The notes below the pieces were generated by a model. That model did not search any database and was not told the DNA's origin. It saw nothing but the letters and a program-made list of their open reading frames with translations. The translations under genes were made by a program, and so were the position numbers. Below, piece by piece: positions 7,695 to 15,948 of a stretch of DNA of 64,000 nt. Origin of the DNA: Nocardia araoensis NBRC 100135 (GTDB lineage Bacteria > Actinomycetota > Actinomycetes > Mycobacteriales > Mycobacteriaceae); assembly GCF_000308435.1 (NCBI RefSeq), contig NZ_BAFR01000034.1, positions 124,001 to 188,000 on the forward strand, given 5' to 3'. Numbering within the stretch: position 1 is the first letter of the stretch; every line of letters starts with the position of its first letter.

Positions 7695-8927
7695 GTGACC
7701 AGCGCCCTGACCACCAGCACCACCGCGCCGCCCGGACGAACCGATTGGCATGTGCCCGCGATGCTCGCCCTGGCCCTCGGCGGTTTCGGGATCGGCACCA
7801 CCGAATTCGTCACCATGGGTTTGCTGCCGGACATCGCGTCGGCCATGCGCGTCTCCGAGCCGACCGCGGGGCACGCGGTGTCGGCCTACGCGCTCGGTGT
7901 GGTGATCGGCGCGCCCCTGATCGCGGCGCTGTGCGCACGGATGCCGCGCAAGCGCCTGCTCGTCGCGCTCATGGTGGCGTTCACCGTGGGAAATGCGGCG
8001 ACCGTCCTGGCGCCCTCGTTCGAGACGCTGGTGCTCGCGCGATTCGTCTCGGGTTTGCCGCACGGTGCCTACTTCGGTGTCGCCTCGCTGGCCGCCGCCA
8101 CCCTCGCCCCCGTAGGGCAGCGGGCCAAGGCAGTTGCCGCAGTTATGCTGGGTTTGAGCGCCGCCAATGTTGTCGGCGTTCCCGCAGCCACCTGGCTCGG
8201 CCAGCATCTCGGCTGGCGCGATGCTTTCGTGGTGGTCGCGCTCATCGGGGCGACCACCGTGGCGGCGCTGCTGCGCTTCGTCCCCGAGCTCACCGGCATC
8301 ACGGTGACCAATCCGATGACCGAACTCGGCGCGCTGCGTCGTCCGCAGGTCCTGCTGACGCTGCTGGTCGGCGCTGTGGGGTTCGGCGGCATGTTCGCCG
8401 TCTACACCTACATCGCGACCACCCTCACCGACGTCGCCGGTCTGCGCGCGGGGGCGGTGCCGCTGGTATTGATGCTGTTCGGCGTGGGCATGGTGATCGG
8501 CAACATCGTCGGCGGCGTGCTGGCCGACCGCGGCGTCGACCGCGCCATCTCGGTGGCGATGGTCGCGATGACCGCCATCCTCGCCGGCTTCGTCGCCGCC
8601 GCGCACAACCCGTACACCGCGGCCTTCGGTGCGTTGCTGGTGGGCGCGTCCGGAGCCGCGCTGGCGCCCGGACTGCAGACCCGTCTGATGGACGTCGCGG
8701 CCGATGCCCAGACCCTGGCCGCCGCCCTCAACCACGCCGCCTTGAACATCGCCAACGCCGCGGGCGCCTGGCTCGGCGGCCTGGTCATCGCCGCGGGCCT
8801 CGGTTACACGGCCCCCGCCGTAGTCGGCGCCATCTTGGCCGCGACCGGCGTCGCGTTGTTCACTTCGACCGTCTGGACCGCGCGGAGATCACGTCCGGCC
8901 GGGCGTACGCAACCGGCAGCGCGGTAG
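7695..8927 (+). CDS. DHA1-type MFS transporter (AraJ/YdhP-like)
   Basis: The frame encodes 410 residues from the GTG at 7695 (VTSALTTSTT); an alternative GTG at 7635 would add 20 residues and swallow the upstream inverted repeat. Twelve hydrophobic segments fit the MFS fold. The first helix contains GGFGIGTTEFVTMGLLPDIA, a stretch characteristic of the AraJ/YdhP/PbuE-like DHA1 subfamily, followed by the loop ARMPRKRLL (motif A variant). Members export sugars, arabinose-like compounds, purines or drugs; the substrate here is unknown. The gene stands alone between icd and a convergent TetR gene. Confidence 0.87.
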   Translation: MTSALTTSTTAPPGRTDWHVPAMLALALGGFGIGTTEFVTMGLLPDIASAMRVSEPTAGHAVSAYALGVVIGAPLIAALCARMPRKRLLVALMVAFTVGNAATVLAPSFETLVLARFVSGLPHGAYFGVASLAAATLAPVGQRAKAVAAVMLGLSAANVVGVPAATWLGQHLGWRDAFVVVALIGATTVAALLRFVPELTGITVTNPMTELGALRRPQVLLTLLVGAVGFGGMFAVYTYIATTLTDVAGLRAGAVPLVLMLFGVGMVIGNIVGGVLADRGVDRAISVAMVAMTAILAGFVAAAHNPYTAAFGALLVGASGAALAPGLQTRLMDVAADAQTLAAALNHAALNIANAAGAWLGGLVIAAGLGYTAPAVVGAILAATGVALFTSTVWTARRSRPAGRTQPAAR

Positions 8928-8968
8928 TCACCGAAGTACTGCCCGACCGGCCGCGCGCGCGAAGGTCG

Positions 8969-9658
8969 TCAGCCACCGTGCCCGTCGGAATCCGGGCTCG
9001 CCGGGGCGGACGAGGACGGTCCGGCGGGGCGGGCGGCCAGGGCGCGGCCGGCGATCTCGTGCAGGTGCGCCGAGGCGCGGCGCCACCGGCGCCGGGCGCG
9101 TTCGTCGTCCGGGTCGATGAAATTCGAGATCAGGATGCCGCGTAGCGCGTCCATGGCGGTGTAGATGAAGTCGCGCGCCTCTTTGCGGCGCACGTCGTCC
9201 GGCACGAAACGGGCGACCGCCAGCAAGACGGCGTTGTTGACGAACGGCTCGACCTTCTCCATCGCCGCGGCCAGCACCGGGTCGGTCCGCCCCGCCACCC
9301 ACAGTTCCACGGTCGCGATGAACAGCGGACCCTGGTGCAGTTCCCAGAGGAACTCCAGCGCCGCCGCCACCGGATCATCACCGGTTTCCACCCGCGACAT
9401 CTCCCGCATGGCCGTCTCGGCGCGCAGCTGCGCCAAATGGCTGATCGCGGCCACCACCAGATCGGTTTTCGAGCCGAAGTGGTGGACCTGGGCCCCGCGG
9501 GTGACCCCGGCGCGTTCGGCCACCCGCGGCGTCGTGGTTCCGGAGTAGCCGTACTCGACCAGACAGTCCACCGTCGCGTCCAGCAACCGGGTGCGCATCT
9601 CGGTGCTGCGTTGCTCCTGCGTCCGGCGCTGCTGCTTCCCGGCTACGCTCCTGGTCAT
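8969..9658 (-). CDS. TetR-family regulator of the adjacent fatty-acid operon
   Basis: The frame encodes 229 residues from the ATG at 9658. The helix-turn-helix is clear: TRLLDATVDCLVEYGYSGTT, then PRVAERAGVTRGAQVHHFGS and KTDLV. The GYSGTTTPRVAERAGVTRGA type is common in actinobacterial TetR proteins next to acyl-CoA metabolism genes. The C-terminal half contains FLWELHQGPLFIATVELWVA, typical of an acyl-ligand-type core. It is divergent from the thiolase-led operon, and the same palindrome, ACATAC-N6-GTATGT, occurs both 18 bp before this gene and 53 bp before the operon. It therefore probably represses itself and the operon and responds to a CoA thioester (inference). Confidence 0.88.
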   Translation of the reverse strand: MTRSVAGKQQRRTQEQRSTEMRTRLLDATVDCLVEYGYSGTTTPRVAERAGVTRGAQVHHFGSKTDLVVAAISHLAQLRAETAMREMSRVETGDDPVAAALEFLWELHQGPLFIATVELWVAGRTDPVLAAAMEKVEPFVNNAVLLAVARFVPDDVRRKEARDFIYTAMDALRGILISNFIDPDDERARRRWRRASAHLHEIAGRALAARPAGPSSSAPASPDSDGHGG

Positions 9659-9675
9659 CGCTCGATCCTACACTT

Positions 9676-9693
9676 ACATACAGAACTGTATGT
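9676..9693. promoter_or_regulatory. TetR operator candidate, copy 1 (ACATAC-N6-GTATGT)
   Basis: The 18-bp site ACATACAGAACTGTATGT is a near-perfect palindrome (ACATACAG / CTGTATGT around AA). It lies 18 bp upstream of the tetR start. Confidence 0.65.
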
Positions 9694-9941
9694 TCCGGCG
9701 TCGGTCGCGGATGTCGACTCGGCGGTTCCGGGGATCGTTCGTAACTCGCGAGATGGAGCGTCGGAATCGGCGGCTGTTGGCGGCGCCGACGATGCCCGCG
9801 GCGCGAAAAGGTTTGCTTCGGCGCGTTCTCCGGTGCGGTGGTCGAAGAACATGCATGTCTCATTGTATGTAGCAGGCTGGCCGCAATCGCCTGGTTATTC
9901 GCTAGGCATCGCGGGCCCACAAAGACCATCTTGTCGACTTT

Positions 9942-9959
9942 ACATACAACCATGTATGT
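9942..9959. promoter_or_regulatory. TetR operator candidate, copy 2 (ACATAC-N6-GTATGT)
   Basis: ACATACAACCATGTATGT has the same outer hexamers and spacing as the site at 9676. It lies 53 bp before the thiolase start, where it could block the promoter. A lone half-site TTGTATGT is present at 9863-9870. The rest of the 350-bp gap 9659-10011 holds no convincing gene. Confidence 0.65.
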
Positions 9960-10011
9960 TTGTTTTCGCTCGTCCGGCCGCTCGCGGCGTACGCACAATC
10001 TGAGGAGTTCG

Positions 10012-11229
10012 ATGGCGAACAAGGTCTACGTCGTCGGTGTCGGCATGACGAAGTTCGAGAAGCCGGGCCGCCGCCTGGTCGAGGAAGCCGACGGCACCAC
10101 GCGCGCCTGGGACTATCCGGACATGGCCAGGGAGTCGGGCACCAAGGCGCTCGCGGACGCGGGCATCTCCTACGACCGGGTGGAACAGGCTTACGTCGGT
10201 TACGTGTACGGCGAATCCACCTCGGGTCAGCGTGCCGTCTACGAACTCGGCATGACCGGCATCCCGGTGGTCAACGTGAACAACAACTGCTCCACCGGTT
10301 CGACGGCGCTGTATCTCGCGGCGCAGGCGATCCGCGGCGGGCTGGCCGACTGCACGCTGGCGCTGGGCTTCGAGAAGATGCAACCCGGGTCGCTCGGATC
10401 CACCTGGGACGATCGCGAGCAGCCGATGGCCAAGCACGTCATGGCGCTGGCCGAGATCTCCGAGGTGCTGTTCCCGGTGGCGCCGTGGATGTTCGGCGCG
10501 GCCGGGCGCGAGCACATGAAGCAGTACGGCACCACGGCGGAGCACTTCGCCGAGATCGGCCACAAGAACCACAAGCACTCGGTGCACAACCCGTATTCGC
10601 AGTTCCAGGACGAGTACACCCTCGAAGACATCCTCGCCTCGCGGATGATCTACGACCCGCTGACCAAATTGCAGTGCTCGCCGACCTCCGACGGCTCCGG
10701 CGCGGTCGTTCTCGCCAGCGAAGCGTTCGTCGACGCCCACGATCTCGCCGGGCAGGCGGTGGAGATCGTCGGCCAGGCGATGACCACCGACTTCGCCTCG
10801 ACCTTCGACGACACCGCCAAGAACCTGATCGGCTACGACATGAACGTCCAGGCCGCGAGAAAGGTCTATCAGCAATCCGGCCTCGGCCCGGAGGACTTCC
10901 AGGTCATCGAGCTGCACGACTGTTTCTCGGCCAACGAACTGCTGCTCTACGAAGCGCTCGGACTGTGCGGCGAGGGCGAGGCCGGGCGATTGATCGACGA
11001 CGGCCAGACCACCTATGGAGGCAAATGGGTGGTCAACCCGTCCGGCGGGTTGATCTCCAAAGGGCATCCGCTCGGCGCGACCGGTCTCGCGCAGTGCTCC
11101 GAGTTGACCTGGCAACTGCGCGGAGCGGCGGACAAGCGGCAGGTGGACGGCGTCACCGCCGCCCTGCAACACAACATCGGCCTCGGCGGCGCGGCCGTCG
11201 TCACCGCCTACCAGCGCGCCGACCGCTGA
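10012..11229 (+). CDS. SCP-x-type thiolase / lipid-transfer protein
   Basis: The frame encodes 405 residues from the ATG at 10012, just after TGAGGAG. It is a thiolase-superfamily enzyme of the SCP-x/Ltp group. The nucleophile lies in [14 protein letters not shown]; the group-specific [18 protein letters not shown] carries the second active-site Cys; and [17 protein letters not shown] provides the catalytic His. The C-terminal CxG motif of classical thiolases is replaced by QHNIGLGGA, as in SCP-x proteins. The reaction is thiolytic or aldol-type C-C cleavage of 3-keto- or 3-hydroxyacyl-CoA, in the cytoplasm. It heads an operon with an SRPBCC protein, hydratase, dehydrogenase and acyl-CoA dehydrogenase, so it is probably the last step of a beta-oxidation cycle for a lipid or steroid side chain. 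Confidence 0.88.
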   Translation: MANKVYVVGVGMTKFEKPGRRLVEEADGTTRAWDYPDMARESGTKALADAGISYDRVEQAYVGYVYGESTSGQRAVYELGMTGIPVVNVNNNCSTGSTALYLAAQAIRGGLADCTLALGFEKMQPGSLGSTWDDREQPMAKHVMALAEISEVLFPVAPWMFGAAGREHMKQYGTTAEHFAEIGHKNHKHSVHNPYSQFQDEYTLEDILASRMIYDPLTKLQCSPTSDGSGAVVLASEAFVDAHDLAGQAVEIVGQAMTTDFASTFDDTAKNLIGYDMNVQAARKVYQQSGLGPEDFQVIELHDCFSANELLLYEALGLCGEGEAGRLIDDGQTTYGGKWVVNPSGGLISKGHPLGATGLAQCSELTWQLRGAADKRQVDGVTAALQHNIGLGGAAVVTAYQRADR

Positions 11230-11270
11230 ACCGCGGCCCGGTCCGACGAACTCGACGAGGAGTGCAACGC

Positions 11271-11708
11271 ATGGGACACATCGAAGCCACCAAGGACGTC
11301 GACGCCGCCCCCGAAGCCCTGTGGGCGGTCGTCTCCGACCCCCAGACCTGGGACAAGTGGTTCACCATCCACGAGCGCTTCATGGAGGAGCCGCCGGCGG
11401 TGCTCAGCGCGGGCGCCAAGCTGGTCGCCAAGATCGTGATGCTCGGCATGGCGAACAAACTGGAGTGGACCATCGTCTCGGTGGACGCGCCGAACAAACT
11501 GACCCTCGGCGGCACCGGCATGGCCGGGGTGCGGACCGAGTTCACCTTCGACATCCGGCCCAACGGCCAGGGCAGCACCATCCTGGTCTCCGGTGACTTC
11601 GAAGGCGCGTTGATCAAGGGCGCGCTCGGCAAAGCGGTGGAGAAGGACGGCATCAAACAGCTGGACCGCTCCCTCGACCAACTCGACGCCCTCGCCGCAT
11701 CGGCATGA
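11271..11708 (+). CDS. SRPBCC-family (START-like) protein
   Basis: The frame encodes 145 residues from the ATG at 11271, with GAGGAG upstream. The Bet v1/START-like fold is suggested by the opening IEATKDVDAAPEALWAVVSD, the helix-strand PQTWDKWFTIHERF, and the C-terminal long helix with EKDGIKQLDRSLDQLDALAA. Such proteins form a hydrophobic cavity for lipids, polyketides or acyl chains. Placement between a thiolase and a MaoC hydratase suggests that it binds or channels the pathway intermediate. No catalytic residue can be assigned. Confidence 0.82.
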   Translation: MGHIEATKDVDAAPEALWAVVSDPQTWDKWFTIHERFMEEPPAVLSAGAKLVAKIVMLGMANKLEWTIVSVDAPNKLTLGGTGMAGVRTEFTFDIRPNGQGSTILVSGDFEGALIKGALGKAVEKDGIKQLDRSLDQLDALAASA

Positions 11709-11721
11709 GCGGTCAGGCAGT

Positions 11722-12597
11722 ATGAGCGCCGAATCCTCCTCCCGCGCAGTCGAGTTCGACGACAGCGGCTTGGAGACGTGGTCCGACGAGGAGCGTTTCG
11801 AGGTCACCGCCGAGCGGGTCGCGGAGTACGCCGCCGCGACGAACGATCCGATCGCCGCGCACTCGGCCGGCACGGTGGCCGGGCCGGTCTTCGCGATCGT
11901 CCCGGTCTTCGAGGCCATGATGATGCCGGTCATCGATGTCGCGCCGATGGACATCTTCGGCCGGGTCGTGCACGGGGAGCAGGATTTCCACTTCCACCGC
12001 CCGATCCGCCCCGGCGACCGGCTGGTGTCACGCGCCAAGGCGATCGGCTACACCAGCCGCCCCAACGGCACGTCCATCACCATCCGCATCGAATGCCGCA
12101 CCGAGGCGGGGGAACCGGTCAACGACCAATACCTCACCGCCTTCTTCCGCAACATCGACGCGGGCCGGACGGTCGGCGTAGCCGCTCCGGCGCACAAGTT
12201 CGACGAACGGCTGCGTGAGCAGGATCCGGTCGCCGTCGTGGCGCAGCACGTGGATCACGACCAGACCTTCCGCTACGCACCGGCGTCCGGCGATCCCGTG
12301 CCGCTGCACTTGGACGAGCAGGTCGCCAAGGACGCCGGACTGCCCGGCATCATCGCGCACGGGTTGTGCACCATGGCGTTCGCGTCCTGGGCGGTGCTCA
12401 CCGAGGTCGCGGCGTCGGATGTGCACCGGCTCGAGCGATTCGCGGTGCGTTTCGCCAAGCTGGTCTTCCCCGGCGACGATCTCGAGACCCGTATCTGGAA
12501 GGCGGGCCGCGCCGACGGCGTCACCCGCTACGCCTTCGAGACCGTCCGCGGCGACGATGTCGTGCTGAGTGACGGACTGGCCGAGATCGCCGACTGA
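11722..12597 (+). CDS. MaoC-family enoyl-CoA hydratase (double hot-dog)
   Basis: The frame encodes 291 residues, starting 13 nt after the SRPBCC stop. The length and two similar halves indicate a double hot-dog protein. The N-terminal half has degenerate residues, while the C-terminal half carries the hydratase-2 motif FRYAPASGDPVPLHLD followed by AGLPGIIAHGLCTMAF, with the catalytic Asp and His of R-specific enoyl-CoA hydratases. It hydrates a trans-2-enoyl-CoA to the 3-hydroxyacyl-CoA, between the acyl-CoA dehydrogenase and SDR steps encoded in the same operon. Eukaryotic multifunctional enzyme 2 uses the same hydratase type with an SDR partner. Confidence 0.88.
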   Translation: MSAESSSRAVEFDDSGLETWSDEERFEVTAERVAEYAAATNDPIAAHSAGTVAGPVFAIVPVFEAMMMPVIDVAPMDIFGRVVHGEQDFHFHRPIRPGDRLVSRAKAIGYTSRPNGTSITIRIECRTEAGEPVNDQYLTAFFRNIDAGRTVGVAAPAHKFDERLREQDPVAVVAQHVDHDQTFRYAPASGDPVPLHLDEQVAKDAGLPGIIAHGLCTMAFASWAVLTEVAASDVHRLERFAVRFAKLVFPGDDLETRIWKAGRADGVTRYAFETVRGDDVVLSDGLAEIAD

Positions 12598-12602
12598 TCA
12601 TC

Positions 12603-12623
12603 GCGCGGCGGTATCCGCCGCGC
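12603..12623 (+). other. Intra-operonic perfect hairpin
   Basis: GCGCGGCGG (12603-12611) and CCGCCGCGC (12615-12623) form a 9-bp stem with the loop TAT in the 71-bp gap between the MaoC and SDR genes. It could attenuate transcription or stabilise the upstream mRNA. Confidence 0.5.
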
Positions 12624-12668
12624 ACATCCCACTTACGCCGGATTCGGCACGACCGCAGGAGACAACAC

Positions 12669-13544
12669 ATGGGTGTACTGGACGGACGGGTCGCCGTCAT
12701 CACCGGCGCGGGCCGCGGCATCGGCCGCGAGCACGCATTGCTGTTCGCGAAGGAAGGCGCCACCGTGGTCGTCAACGATCTCGGCGGCAGCAACGCGGGC
12801 GAGGGGATCGATGCCGGCCCCGCCCACGAGGTGGTGCGGGAGATCGTCGCCGCGGGCGGCAAGGCGGTGGCCAACACCGACGACGTCGCCACCTGGGACG
12901 GCGCGCAGAAGCTGGTCGAGCAGGCGGTCACCGAGTTCGGCGGCCTCGACGTCGTGGTCAACAACGCGGGCATCCTGCGCGACGCGTTCATCGCGGGCAT
13001 GGACGAGGCGCAGTGGGACGCGGTGCTCGCGGTGCATCTCAAGGGCCACGCCGCGGTGCTGCACCATGCCGCCGCGTACTGGAAGAAGCAGTCCAAGGCG
13101 GGTAACCAGCCCAAGGCCGCCGTGATCAACACCGCCTCGGCATCGGGAACCACCCTGCCCAACCCGGGACAGGCCAATTACGGCGCGGCCAAGGCGGGCA
13201 TCGCCGCCCTGACCCTGGTGGCTGCCGATGAACTGGCGCGCTACGGCGTGCGGGTCAACGCGATCGCGCCGATCGCCCGTACCCGGCTCACCCTGGCCAC
13301 TCCCGGCATGGGCGAGATGCTGGCGGCCGAGGCGGAGGCCTCGGAGGGCGGGTTCGACGCCTTCGCACCGGCCAATATCGCGCCGCTGGTCGCCTACCTG
13401 GCCGCCGAGGACTGCCCGATCACCGGCAAGGTGTTCGCGGTGCAGGGTGGCGCGATCTCCGAACTGGCCGGTTGGCACGATGTGAAGACCATCGAGACCG
13501 AGGGGCCCTGGCTGATCGACGACATCGCCGCCCGGCTGCCCTGA
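12669..13544 (+). CDS. SDR 3-hydroxyacyl-CoA dehydrogenase, MFE-2-like
   Basis: The frame encodes 291 residues with ribosome-binding site AGGAGA. The Rossmann motif TGAGRGIGREHALLFAKEGA, then VVVNDLGGS (acidic Asp favouring NAD), VVNNAGILRD, and the catalytic Ser with YGAAKAG (Tyr-x-x-x-Lys) are all present. The loop after VNDLGG and the KAAVINTASASG segment resemble the dehydrogenase domain of peroxisomal multifunctional enzyme 2. It should oxidise the 3-hydroxyacyl-CoA made by the MaoC hydratase to the 3-ketoacyl-CoA for the thiolase. Confidence 0.9.
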   Translation: MGVLDGRVAVITGAGRGIGREHALLFAKEGATVVVNDLGGSNAGEGIDAGPAHEVVREIVAAGGKAVANTDDVATWDGAQKLVEQAVTEFGGLDVVVNNAGILRDAFIAGMDEAQWDAVLAVHLKGHAAVLHHAAAYWKKQSKAGNQPKAAVINTASASGTTLPNPGQANYGAAKAGIAALTLVAADELARYGVRVNAIAPIARTRLTLATPGMGEMLAAEAEASEGGFDAFAPANIAPLVAYLAAEDCPITGKVFAVQGGAISELAGWHDVKTIETEGPWLIDDIAARLP

Positions 13545-13570
13545 CCTCGGGGAATGTGAGGAGAACGACG

Positions 13571-14821
13571 ATGTTCGAATGGTCCGAGACCGATGTCATG
13601 ATCCGCGACGCCGTCCGGGCGTTCATCGACAGGGAGATCCGCCCGAACCTGGACGCGCTCGACAGCGGTGAACTGCCGCCGTACCCCGTGATCCGGAAGT
13701 TGTTCCGGGAGTTCGGGATCGATGCGCTGGGCGGCGAGGCCGTGCAGAAGATGCTGGCGCGGCAAGCGGCGCGGGAGTCCGCCGGGGAGGAAGTGGAACA
13801 GAAGCCGAAGTCCTCCGGCTCGAGTCCGTTCGCCGGACAGGAATCACTGATGGCGGTGCTCATCGGCGAACTGTCCGGGGTATGCATGGGCTTGGTCTCC
13901 GCGATGGGGGTGAGCATCGGCCTCGGCGCGACCACGATCATGTCGCGGGGAACGCTGGCACAGAAGCAGCGCTGGCTGGAGGACATCGTCACCATGCGGA
14001 AGGTCGCGTCCTGGGCGATCACCGAGCCGGACTCCGGATCCGACGCGTTCGGCGGCATGAAGACCTACGTCAAGCGCGACGGCGAGGATTACCTGCTCAA
14101 CGGCCAGAAGACCTTCATAACCAACGGCCCCTACGCCGACGTGATGATCGTCTACGCGAAGCTCGACGACGGCGCGGGCGGCGACAAGCGCGACCGCAAG
14201 GTGCTCGCCTTCGTGCTCGACAAGGGCATGCCCGGCCTCACCCAGGGCAAGCCGTTCAAGAAGATGGGCCTGCACTCCTCGCCGACCGGTGAGCTGTTCT
14301 TCGACAACGTGCGCGTCGGCCGGGACCGCCTGCTCGGCGAGACCGAGGAGCACAAGGGCGGCGACGGCAGGGAGAGCGCCCGGTCCAGCTTCACCGCCGA
14401 GCGCGTCGGCGTGGCCTTCATGGCGCTGGGCATCATCAACGAGTGCCATCGGCTGTGCGTGGACTACGCCAAGAACCGCAAGCTCTGGGGCCAGGAGATC
14501 GGTCGCTTCCAGCTGGTGCAGCTGAAGCTGGCGAAGATGGAGATCGCGCGGATCAACGTGCAGAACATGGTGTTCAACACGCTGGAGCGAGGCCGGGCGG
14601 GCAAGCCCCCGACCCTGGCCGAGGCCTCCGCGATGAAGCTGTACGCCTCCGAAGCCGCCACCGAGGTGGCCATGGAAGCCGTCCAGCTCTTCGGCGGCAA
14701 CGGCTACATGACCGAGTACCGCGTGGAGCAACTCGCCCGCGACGCCAAGTCGCTGATGATCTACGCGGGCAGCAACGAGATCCAGGTGACCCATATCGCG
14801 AAAGGACTTCTCGCTCAGTAG
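13571..14821 (+). CDS. Acyl-CoA dehydrogenase
   Basis: The frame encodes 416 residues from the ATG at 13571 behind TGAGGAGAA. It shows the acyl-CoA dehydrogenase signatures SWAITEPDSGSDAFGGMKT (flavin/substrate region), LNGQKTFITNGPYAD, and near the C-terminus QLFGGNGYMTEYRVEQLARD. The medium-chain-type catalytic Glu position (YEGT) is Ala here (MIYAGSNEI). SFTAERVGVAF instead offers Glu277 at the position used by isovaleryl/long-chain enzymes, so the base is probably Glu277. A polar insertion (GEEVEQKPKSSGSSPF, residues about 72-87) is unusual. It catalyses the first, FAD-dependent step of the cycle encoded by the operon. Confidence 0.92.
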   Translation: MFEWSETDVMIRDAVRAFIDREIRPNLDALDSGELPPYPVIRKLFREFGIDALGGEAVQKMLARQAARESAGEEVEQKPKSSGSSPFAGQESLMAVLIGELSGVCMGLVSAMGVSIGLGATTIMSRGTLAQKQRWLEDIVTMRKVASWAITEPDSGSDAFGGMKTYVKRDGEDYLLNGQKTFITNGPYADVMIVYAKLDDGAGGDKRDRKVLAFVLDKGMPGLTQGKPFKKMGLHSSPTGELFFDNVRVGRDRLLGETEEHKGGDGRESARSSFTAERVGVAFMALGIINECHRLCVDYAKNRKLWGQEIGRFQLVQLKLAKMEIARINVQNMVFNTLERGRAGKPPTLAEASAMKLYASEAATEVAMEAVQLFGGNGYMTEYRVEQLARDAKSLMIYAGSNEIQVTHIAKGLLAQ

Positions 14822-14962
14822 GTCCCGAATCGGTCGCCCCCGTCGGTCGTGAGGCGGTCACGCGGCAAGCGTTCCCTGCCTTCGACGACGGGGCGCCGTG
14901 CGTTCGTCCGCACAGCCCGGAGCACGTGCCTACCAAACGCGTGCGGCCACCACCCGATCGGC

Positions 14963-14989
14963 TTCGAGCGAGGCGAGACCGAGCATGCG
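14963..14989. repeat. Dispersed 27-bp repeat, copy 1
   Basis: This intergenic stretch (ends TTCGAGCGA and GACCGAGCATGCG) matches 26598-26624 at 25 of 27 positions. It lies in the 174-bp gap 14822-14995, which otherwise shows nothing recognisable. Confidence 0.55.
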
Positions 14990-14995
14990 GCAAAA

Positions 14996-15886
14996 CTACA
15001 CAGCCCGCAAGCGTGTCCGGCTGGCGTAGACGTGCTCGGCGATGAGGGTGGCGATGCGGTCGGGCGCTTCCAGCATCGGGACGTGGCCGACGCCGTTGAC
15101 CAGGATGCGGTCGGCGGATTCGGGCAGTTCCTTCAGGTAGCGCCGTGCGTAGACGCGGTTGGGGATGACCCGGTCGTATTCCGACAGCAGCAGCCGGACC
15201 GGCGTTCGCAGGGTGGACAGGTCCTCCTGCGCGGGCGCCCGCATCGCGCCGAGGATCATCGGCACCATCGCCGGGCAGTGCAGCGCGGCGGCGAGGGCGG
15301 CGGCGGCGTCGCGCCGGGACACCGCGGAGGCCTGCTTGCTCAGCGCGAGCAATGCGATCCGCTGGGCGAGCGGGTTGCCGATCACGAATCCGCCCATGCG
15401 CTTGCCGATTCCGACGAGCGGGATCAGGGAGAGGAATTTCAGGTTGATCCGCCACTGGGTCAGCGAGGGCGCGTGCCAGCCGCCCGCGGGCGCGATGAGC
15501 GTCAGGGTGCGGGCGCGTCCGCGGCGGGCGAGCTCGACGCCGACCAACCCGCCGAGCGAGTTGCCCGCGATATGGCAAGTACGCCAACCCAGTTCGTCGA
15601 GCTGCTCGCAGATCCGGTCGGCCAGCGACGCGACGTCGACCGTCGGGCCTCCGGTGGGCGCGCCGCCCCAGTGGCCGGCGAACGCAGGCGCGAACACTTC
15701 GCAGTGCGTCGACAGCCGCGCCGCCGTCTGCTCCCAGCAGTGCGGCGACATCATGAATCCGTGCAGCAGAAGCAGGGGATCGCCGGATCCCACGTGCAAC
15801 GCCTTGACCGGCTGAGGCTGTTTCGCCCGGGTGGATCCGCGCGCGGCGGCGGAGGAGGACTGGGAGGTGTCGGACGACATCGTCAT
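14996..15886 (-). CDS. Alpha/beta-fold hydrolase
   Basis: The frame encodes 296 residues from the ATG at 15886, closely behind AGGAAGGGG; a second ATG six bases on is also possible. The first 35 residues are Ser/Thr/Ala-rich. The hydrolase core follows: DPLLLLHGFMMSPHCW (oxyanion loop), HIAGNSLGGLVGVELA (nucleophile elbow with Ser), LLLSEYDRVIP (acid) and GVGHVPMLEAPD (catalytic His). The substrate is unknown. It is convergent with the beta-oxidation operon, and a role as ester or thioester hydrolase there is only a guess. Confidence 0.85.
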   Translation of the reverse strand: MTMSSDTSQSSSAAARGSTRAKQPQPVKALHVGSGDPLLLLHGFMMSPHCWEQTAARLSTHCEVFAPAFAGHWGGAPTGGPTVDVASLADRICEQLDELGWRTCHIAGNSLGGLVGVELARRGRARTLTLIAPAGGWHAPSLTQWRINLKFLSLIPLVGIGKRMGGFVIGNPLAQRIALLALSKQASAVSRRDAAAALAAALHCPAMVPMILGAMRAPAQEDLSTLRTPVRLLLSEYDRVIPNRVYARRYLKELPESADRILVNGVGHVPMLEAPDRIATLIAEHVYASRTRLRAV

Positions 15887-15948
15887 CACCCCTTCCTGGA
15901 CGGCAGTGTCCAAGGGACTTCATCTGACCAGCATTGTACGGTCGTGGA

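Noticed and set aside
9838..10011. Upstream in-frame start of the thiolase gene
   Set aside because: It would include the palindromic operator; the ATG at 10012 has TGAGGAG at the right distance and begins the conserved domain.
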